This document shows, piece after piece, positions 19,308 to 23,462 of a stretch of 23,462 bases of DNA (position 1 is its first letter; each line of letters begins with the position of its first letter). The translations under genes were made by a program, and so were the position numbers. This stretch comes from JBEKYD01 sp052325345 (GTDB taxonomy: Bacteria > Acidobacteriota > Terriglobia > Bryobacterales > Bryobacteraceae), in NCBI GenBank assembly GCA_052325345.1, contig JBKQVG010000397.1:1-23462 (forward strand), written 5' to 3'. Below the pieces are notes generated by a model. It worked only from the letters and a program-made list of their open reading frames with translations. It searched no databases and was not told the origin of the DNA.

Positions 19308-20345
19308 TTAGTGGGCGAAGGCAATACCGAGTCCGGTGGTATAGAGCAGATCGTCGGTCTTGCGGCCCGGCACCGGATCGCTCAGGTAATTGTCGCTGAA
19401 TGCCAGGTTCCAGGTCAGCCATTTCTTGAGCTTGGTATTGAGGGCCAAATTGAAGGTGAAGCGGCTATGCGAGGCGCTCAGATCGTCAAACATGCGAAAG
19501 CTCTCGGTCAGGCTGCTGGCTGCGCTCAACTTGTAAAGAAAGTCGTCTCCCCAAAAAGCGTTGGGCAGCGAGCGGGTGGTAGCGGCCAGGGTGGGAGTGG
19601 CGGAGAAGCTGTCGTGCTCGTAAGAAATGCCGCCCACCAGGTCCAGGCGGCCGCGCTCCTTCTTCCACACGCTGTATCCCAAGCCTCCACCGGCTGAAAA
19701 CCGCAGGTCCAGATCCTGGAACTTGTCGTACTGGTAATCGTTATTCACGAGCACGAACGCCCGCGACGTGAAGTTCCGGTTATAAGCCCAACCGCCGCTG
19801 ACCGCCTGGGCGGTATTCGAATTGGCGCCGTTTACCGTGGCGGAAGCCTTCACGGCGTTGAAGTACACCGAGGTTTTGTCGTTATTGGTGGTGCGCGCGG
19901 CGGCGACGGCGGTGGTGAAAGTGGAGGTGTCGGAGTTGCCGCTGGTTCCGGCCAGGCCGACGGTGGCGGTTCCGGACCACAATTGGCCAAAGCCGGGGTG
20001 CAGCATCTTTTCGTAAGCGGCTTCCTCGTCGCCGTTGCGGATGGTAACGATATCGGCGAAAGCGACGCTCCGGTTCTGGTCCTTCAGTTCCACTTTGCCG
20101 CCGCTGGTGGCGAGGGTCGACTGCACGGTCTTATCCTTTAATACGACGTTGAGCTTGGCATCGGACTGGATGGAGACGACCTGGTCCCAGGGAACCGTGA
20201 TCACGCCGGTTATGGCGCCTTTGATGGTAAGGTTGTTTTTGTCTTTTTTGACAATGCTACCGGTGACGCGGTCGCCGTTCTTAAACGTAATCTGATCGGC
20301 CCAGATTAATGAAAACGGAATCAAGAGCAAGCTAAAAAACTTCAT
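19308..20345 (-). CDS. DUF481 (YdiY-like) outer-membrane protein
   Basis: 345-residue exported protein with a short signal peptide (MKFFSLLLIPFSLIWA) followed by a soluble domain. That domain carries DQITFKNGDRVTGSIVKKDK and a repeat-like VPWDQVVSIQSD, the usual lead-in of DUF481 proteins. From about residue 120 (GQLWSGTATVGLAGTSGNSD) the DUF481 barrel begins, with alternating strands such as GRLDLVGGISYEHDSFSATP and a last strand LLYTTGLGIAFAH. DUF481 proteins are thought to be salt-induced outer-membrane beta barrels of unknown substrate. AAAGGA lies about 10 bases before the ATG. It is convergent with the BON gene and divergent from the dCMP deaminase gene. Confidence 0.88.
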   Translation of the reverse strand: MKFFSLLLIPFSLIWADQITFKNGDRVTGSIVKKDKNNLTIKGAITGVITVPWDQVVSIQSDAKLNVVLKDKTVQSTLATSGGKVELKDQNRSVAFADIVTIRNGDEEAAYEKMLHPGFGQLWSGTATVGLAGTSGNSDTSTFTTAVAAARTTNNDKTSVYFNAVKASATVNGANSNTAQAVSGGWAYNRNFTSRAFVLVNNDYQYDKFQDLDLRFSAGGGLGYSVWKKERGRLDLVGGISYEHDSFSATPTLAATTRSLPNAFWGDDFLYKLSAASSLTESFRMFDDLSASHSRFTFNLALNTKLKKWLTWNLAFSDNYLSDPVPGRKTDDLLYTTGLGIAFAH

Positions 20346-20486
20346 TCGCTGAAAATCCTTTCTCTACATAAATGGTCTGTGCGGCGGCAAAAGAACGCAA
20401 TTTGTTATTATGCAGCCTGCGCGGCCGATATCCAATAGCGAAGATCGCGGCGAACCGGGGGCGTGTATGGTAGAGTGGCGGAAACC

Positions 20487-20942
20487 ATGAGTCGGATCAT
20501 TCCGGGTTGGGACCAATACTATCTGGACATCTGCAAGGTGGTTGCGCAACGCAGCAAGGACCCCAATACGCAGATCGGGAGCATCATCGTGGGGCCGAAT
20601 CACGAGATCCGCTCTACGGGGTACAACTCATTTCCGCGCGGCATTCGCGACGACGTACCGGAACGGCTGGTGCGGCCCACGAAGTACCTATGGATCGAAC
20701 ACGCGGAGCGCAACGCCATCTGCAACGCCGCGCGGGCCGGCACGGCTACCGAGGGCTGCACCATCTACGTGGAGATCATGCCCTGCATGGATTGCGCCCG
20801 CGCCGTGGTGCAGGCGGGGATTGTGCAGGTGGTGGTTTCGGCCGAACGGATGTCGCAGTATTCGAGCCAGTATTACGACGAACATTTCAGCATGGTGGAA
20901 ACCCTGTTTGCGGAAGCGGGAGTGGTAGTGCGGCGGGTGTAG
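20487..20942 (+). CDS. dCMP deaminase / ComE-type cytidine deaminase family protein
   Basis: 151-residue zinc deaminase. The catalytic zinc motif is H72-A-E74 in IEHAERNA with PCMDC (C100 and C103), and the N-terminal part GWDQYYLDICKVVAQRSKDP and TGYNSFPRG match the dCMP deaminase family (including ComEB). These enzymes turn dCMP into dUMP for dTTP synthesis. The ATG at 20487 is chosen because relatives start one or two residues before the conserved WDxYF-like stretch; an in-frame upstream start at 20463 adds eight residues with no family support. It is a lone gene, with no thymidylate synthase adjacent. Confidence 0.88.
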   Translation: MSRIIPGWDQYYLDICKVVAQRSKDPNTQIGSIIVGPNHEIRSTGYNSFPRGIRDDVPERLVRPTKYLWIEHAERNAICNAARAGTATEGCTIYVEIMPCMDCARAVVQAGIVQVVVSAERMSQYSSQYYDEHFSMVETLFAEAGVVVRRV

Positions 20943-21051
20943 CGGGCCGGGGTCTTCGCCCTGGAAATCCGTGCGGGATCCGGGAGTCGAGGAAGTCGGG
21001 GGGCGAGGACGACGAAATTGAGGGCGCCGCGGGCGTTGTTGCGCGGGAGGC

Positions 21052-21306
21052 TCAACCTTCCAAACCGGTGCGGGAAGGAATCTCGCAGTGGTCCGGCATA
21101 TAGCAATGAAACCGGCGGCCGCAGGCCCGGCAGCGGTACGGTTTTTTACGGAAGCCCGCCAGCAGGCGGTCGAAGACCCCCTTGCGGTGAGACGGCCGGA
21201 CATCGCGTCCGCCGCAGCTCGGGCATCGCAGTACGTTGTCAAGTTCCGGTATCACGGCGCCACGTCCAGGGTAACAGGGAATCCACTCGGGCTGGGGGCC
21301 GGTCAA
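21052..21306 (-). CDS. Small zinc-ribbon protein of unknown function
   Basis: 84-residue protein with two CxxC knuckles, CPSCGG and CRACGR, 25-30 residues apart, forming a probable zinc ribbon, with basic residues between them (RPSHRKGVFDRLLAGFRKKP). The frame begins at a TTG that shares bases with the fabD stop (TTGA), which suggests translational coupling to fabD. A GTG at 21255 is a possible alternative start that keeps both knuckles. It could bind nucleic acid or a protein partner; nothing else marks its role. The family was not recognised. Confidence 0.65.
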   Translation of the reverse strand: MTGPQPEWIPCYPGRGAVIPELDNVLRCPSCGGRDVRPSHRKGVFDRLLAGFRKKPYRCRACGRRFHCYMPDHCEIPSRTGLEG

Positions 21307-22223
21307 AGTACATCGAAGTCCGCCGCTTCACCGGCTTTTGAGACGGCAATGGCAGGCGAGATGGCCCGTACCAATCCGGAGAGCACATTGCCGGCTCCGA
21401 CTTCGAACGCCCGGCCTACGCCTTGTTCGGTAAGGTAGCGCACGGTTTCCACCCAGCGCACGGGGTTGGGCACCTGGTGAAAGAGTCCTTCGCGCGCTTC
21501 GGCGCCGGTACGGATTTCGCAGGCCTGCCAGTTGTTCACCAGCGGAAGCGCGAGGTCGGCAAAAGGGGTGGCGTCCAGATTGACGCGCAGCCGCTGCTGG
21601 GCAGGCTGCATGAGGGCGCAATGAAACGGCGCGCTGACGGGGAGGAGCACGGCGCGGCGCGCCCCGGCGGCTTTCGCCAGGGCGATGGCGCGGTTGACGG
21701 CGCCGGCGTGCCCGGCAATCACCACCTGCTCGGGCGAATTCAAATTGGCGGCGGAGACCACTTCTCCCTGGGCGGCTTCGGCCAGAATGGCATCCAGCTT
21801 TCCGTCCGGCAGCCGGAGCAAGGCGGCCATGGCGCCCACGCCGGGCGCAACGGCTTCCTGCATGTAGCGGCCGCGGTCGCGCACCAGGCGCAGCGCATCG
21901 GCAAAGCCCAGGCTGCCGGCGGCCACCAGGGCGGAGTATTCGCCCAGGCTGTGACCGGCCACGTAGTCCGCCGTCACGCCCCGCTCCCGCAACACGGCCA
22001 GCGCCGCGATGGAAGTGGCCAACAGCGCAGGCTGGGTATTTTCGGTCAGCTTGAGCTGATCATCGGGGCCTTCGAAGCACAGCCGTGAAATCGAAAAGCC
22101 GAGAGCCTGGTCGGCCTCTTCAAAAGCCTGGCGGGCTACGGCGAACCGCTCGGCGAGCGATTTACCCATGCCGCTGTACTGGGACCCCTGGCCAGGGAAC
22201 AAGAACGCTGTTTTAGTGCTCAA
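21303..22223 (-). CDS. fabD: Malonyl-CoA:ACP transacylase
   Basis: 306-residue enzyme that moves malonyl from CoA to acyl carrier protein for fatty acid synthesis. The N-terminal FPGQGSQYSGMG (9-20), nucleophile S92 in GHSLGEYSAL, R117 and catalytic H201 in PVSAPFHCALM match the E. coli positions S92, R117 and H201. The length is normal. The start is a TTG at 22223, as no ATG or GTG precedes the conserved TAFLFPGQGSQ. No Shine-Dalgarno lies before it, but a perfect TATAAT does. No fabH, fabG or acpP is beside it; the hicBA pair is upstream on the same strand, and a zinc-ribbon gene overlaps its stop codon. Confidence 0.96.
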   Translation of the reverse strand: MSTKTAFLFPGQGSQYSGMGKSLAERFAVARQAFEEADQALGFSISRLCFEGPDDQLKLTENTQPALLATSIAALAVLRERGVTADYVAGHSLGEYSALVAAGSLGFADALRLVRDRGRYMQEAVAPGVGAMAALLRLPDGKLDAILAEAAQGEVVSAANLNSPEQVVIAGHAGAVNRAIALAKAAGARRAVLLPVSAPFHCALMQPAQQRLRVNLDATPFADLALPLVNNWQACEIRTGAEAREGLFHQVPNPVRWVETVRYLTEQGVGRAFEVGAGNVLSGLVRAISPAIAVSKAGEAADFDVL

Positions 22224-22230
22224 GCTGAGG

Positions 22231-22236
22231 ATTATA
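22231..22236 (-). promoter_or_regulatory. Perfect TATAAT -10 element before fabD
   Basis: On the minus strand TATAAT reads 7 bases before the TTG start codon of fabD. A poor -35 candidate (CTCACA) lies 17 bases further upstream. If used, transcription would begin at or within a few bases of the start codon, giving a leaderless or near-leaderless mRNA. Confidence 0.45.
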
Positions 22237-22274
22237 ACCGGATTGAAACCACGTGTGAGGGTTTGGGGTCGCGC

Positions 22275-22487
22275 TCAGAGGAGTTCGCGGAATTGCTGCG
22301 CCGTAAGGCCGGCATCTCGCACGATCCCACCCATGGTGACCGCATCGACCGGATCGTGCCTTGGGATGGTCACGATTCGCCTGCCGTCGGTCATGACGAT
22401 GTGCTTGCCCTGCCTGGCGACGTACAGCCCCGCCTTTTCTAGAGCTTTGACGGCCCGAAGGTGAGGGATTCCAGGAATCTTCGGCAT
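22275..22487 (-). CDS. hicA: HicA-family toxin (module 1)
   Basis: 70-residue protein of the HicA/YcfA mRNA-interferase family, a double-stranded-RNA-binding-like fold. The N-terminal IPGIPHLRAVKALEKAGLYV is followed by GKHIVMTD, with H28 at the position of the catalytic histidine, and then VTIPRHDPVDAVTMGGIVRD. HicA cleaves mRNA and is neutralised by HicB. The start follows the HicB stop by 3 bases, so the order is hicB-hicA in one transcript. It is unlike the second HicA in the window (23016-23213): shared positions are the G-x-H-I core and the end of the fold only. Confidence 0.88.
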   Translation of the reverse strand: MPKIPGIPHLRAVKALEKAGLYVARQGKHIVMTDGRRIVTIPRHDPVDAVTMGGIVRDAGLTAQQFRELL

Positions 22488-22490
22488 CGA

Positions 22491-22688
22491 CTACGCCGGG
22501 ACTTCGACTTCCCTCAGGTTATCCTCACCGGCTAGTTGTCTTGCAACGTCGAGGTATTCGCGGATGGCGTCCCGAATATTCTCGAGAGCCTCCTCTTCGG
22601 TGGCGCCTTGCGACCAGCATCCCGGGAGCCCCGGACAGGAAACACTGTAGCCTTCTTCGGTTACCAGAAGGGAAACGGGGTACTTCAT
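22491..22688 (-). CDS. hicB: HicB-family antitoxin (module 1)
   Basis: 65-residue HicB protein beginning MKYPVSLLVTEEGYSVSCPG, with the family signature PGLPGCWSQGATEEEALENI and an acidic C-terminus (GEDNLREVEVPA). It has only the RNase-H-like HicB core and no added DNA-binding domain. The ATG at 22688 fits the family; a GTG at 22697 in the same frame would add three residues and cannot be excluded. It precedes hicA with a 3-base gap and is divergent from the second module. Confidence 0.88.
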   Translation of the reverse strand: MKYPVSLLVTEEGYSVSCPGLPGCWSQGATEEEALENIRDAIREYLDVARQLAGEDNLREVEVPA

Positions 22689-22809
22689 AACTTCCACTGT
22701 ACACCCGGCAGCCCGGCTAACCTCATTCGCCCTAATGCTTCGAGGGCGAAGCCCTTGGCTAGAAATTCGGAACCGGGCCTGGCGAGGACTTTCATGGGAG
22801 AATTGGGGC
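22689..22809. promoter_or_regulatory. Shared divergent control region of the two hicBA modules
   Basis: 121 bases between the two hicB starts, so both promoters must lie within or just outside it. It contains the hairpin/dyad AGGGC-gaa-GCCCT (22743-22755), which could be an operator or structured RNA. No clean -35/-10 pair was identified. Confidence 0.4.
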
Positions 22810-23019
22810 GTGCGGAACTACGCCGTTGTCATCCATGAAGACCCGGAAGGCGGCTTTTGGGGAGAGGTCCCAGCCCTGCCGGGCTGCTACTCCCAGGGCG
22901 AAACGGTAGATGAGCTCAAGCACAACATCCGCGAGGCCATCGCCGGGGTGCTGGAAGTCCTGAAGGAGCAGGGGCAGGAACCGGATTTGAACATTCAGAT
23001 TCTGGATGTGGCTGTTTGA
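22810..23019 (+). CDS. hicB: HicB-family antitoxin (module 2)
   Basis: 69-residue HicB core protein starting at GTG 22810: RNYAVVIHEDPEGGFWGEVP, then ALPGCYSQGETVDELKHNI and EAIAGVLEVLKEQGQ. GGGAG (22796-22800) lies 9 bases before the start. An upstream open frame to 22735 adds an Arg/Trp-rich stretch without family character. The stop overlaps the next gene's start (TTGA), coupling it to hicA. The sequence differs clearly from module 1 outside the PGCxSQG core, so the two pairs are not recent copies. Confidence 0.85.
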   Translation: MRNYAVVIHEDPEGGFWGEVPALPGCYSQGETVDELKHNIREAIAGVLEVLKEQGQEPDLNIQILDVAV

Positions 23020-23213
23020 AATCGATCACCGGTCCAGAAATGTGCCGGTCGATTGAGGCGAACGGCTGGTTACTTCGACGCATCAATGGGAGCCACCACA
23101 TCTATTCCAAGCCCGGTGAGCGCAAAGTAATTTCGGCTCCCGTGCACGGGACCAAGAATCTCAAGCCAGGCCTTGCGCTTCGGATCGCGCCCGACGCAGG
23201 CGTAAGCACGTAG
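23016..23213 (+). CDS. hicA: HicA-family toxin (module 2)
   Basis: 65-residue HicA protein: KSITGPEMCRSIEANGWLL, then RRINGSHHIYSKPG with the classic catalytic GSHHIY, and VISAPVHGTKNLKPGLALRI. Length and motifs match active HicA toxins. It starts at TTG 23016, inside the hicB stop (TTGA, 4-base overlap). An ATG at 23006 is in another frame and gives no HicA. The C-terminal end (APDAGVST) is close to the normal end of the family, so it seems complete. Confidence 0.87.
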   Translation: MKSITGPEMCRSIEANGWLLRRINGSHHIYSKPGERKVISAPVHGTKNLKPGLALRIAPDAGVST

Positions 23214-23462
23214 GGCGTCAGCAGAGCCGTTCCCGCCGGGCACGGTCAAGGTTACAGTAGGGGACTACACAGCTACGTGGTCGACGCCCGCGGCTCGCAA
23301 CAACGATAAGCTTGGGATAGGAGTGAATATATTGAATCACTAGTGTCCGGTAAAGTACTTTGCGAAATTCAATAAGTCTCATCCTTGCTAGCGGGTAGCG
23401 GGAATTCTGGCCGGGAACGATTTGAACGCTGAGCCGATGAGAATGCCGTCCGCGCCTCTCTC
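23214..23462. other. Gene-free end of window with an inverted repeat
   Basis: No reading frame or RNA gene was recognised. ATTGAAT (23331-23337) and ATTCAAT (23367-23373) form a 7-base inverted repeat around tagtgtccggtaaagtactt, a string that resembles the outer end of some insertion sequences. The next gene would lie beyond the window. Confidence 0.35.

Overview
The window looks like a chromosomal stretch from a GC-rich Gram-negative bacterium, most likely an Acidobacteriota member of the Solibacter/Bryobacter type. This placement is an inference. It rests on an outer-membrane TonB-receptor-like barrel, outer-membrane DUF481 and BON proteins, a DUF4118 sensor kinase, frequent TTG starts and a pyrimidine heptamer repeat between genes. 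No rRNA, tRNA, CRISPR array, intact transposase or phage gene was recognised.

Layout. 1-1275 (+) is the C-terminal part of a TonB-dependent-receptor-like barrel. 1276-1424 is a gene-free block of purine and pyrimidine heptamers that can fold on itself. 1425-3207 (-) holds an orphan LytTR response regulator and a DHH-family phosphoesterase. 3432-4196 (+) is an enoyl-CoA hydratase/isomerase family protein, followed by a full-length SMC at 4353-7985 (+). 8119-8647 (-) is a RelE/ParE-like toxin with its antitoxin. 8772-9113 (-) is a small DUF433-like protein.

9070-11726 is a damaged trehalose or alpha-glucan locus. A GH15 glucosidase (-) faces a trehalose-6-phosphate phosphatase (+), and between them lies a short piece that reads as a leftover of OtsA (trehalose-6-phosphate synthase). 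11892-12413 (-) is a DUF389 membrane protein fragment missing both ends. A complete CPA1 Na+/H+ antiporter (+) follows at 12536-13717. 13905-15750 (-) carries a PilZ protein and a BBE-type FAD oxidoreductase.

16019-18630 (+) is a signalling block: a DUF4118-PAS-HisKA_3 kinase, a NarL-type regulator overlapping it by 11 bases, and a receiver-only paralogue of that regulator. 18691-19212 (+) is an exported BON-domain protein, convergent with an exported DUF481 protein (19308-20345, -). 20487-20942 (+) is a dCMP deaminase-like enzyme. 21052-22223 (-) is fabD followed by a small zinc-ribbon protein in TTGA stop/start overlap. The end of the window has two different HicBA toxin-antitoxin modules placed head to head (22275-22688, - and 22810-23213, +).

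The most notable signals are the OtsA relic beside an intact otsB-like gene, the head-to-head unlike hicBA pairs with a third toxin-antitoxin pair elsewhere in the window, the heptamer-repeat foldback, the fabD start with a perfect TATAAT seven bases upstream and no Shine-Dalgarno, and the receiver-only duplicate of the NarL regulator. No complete, clearly new multi-gene system was seen.
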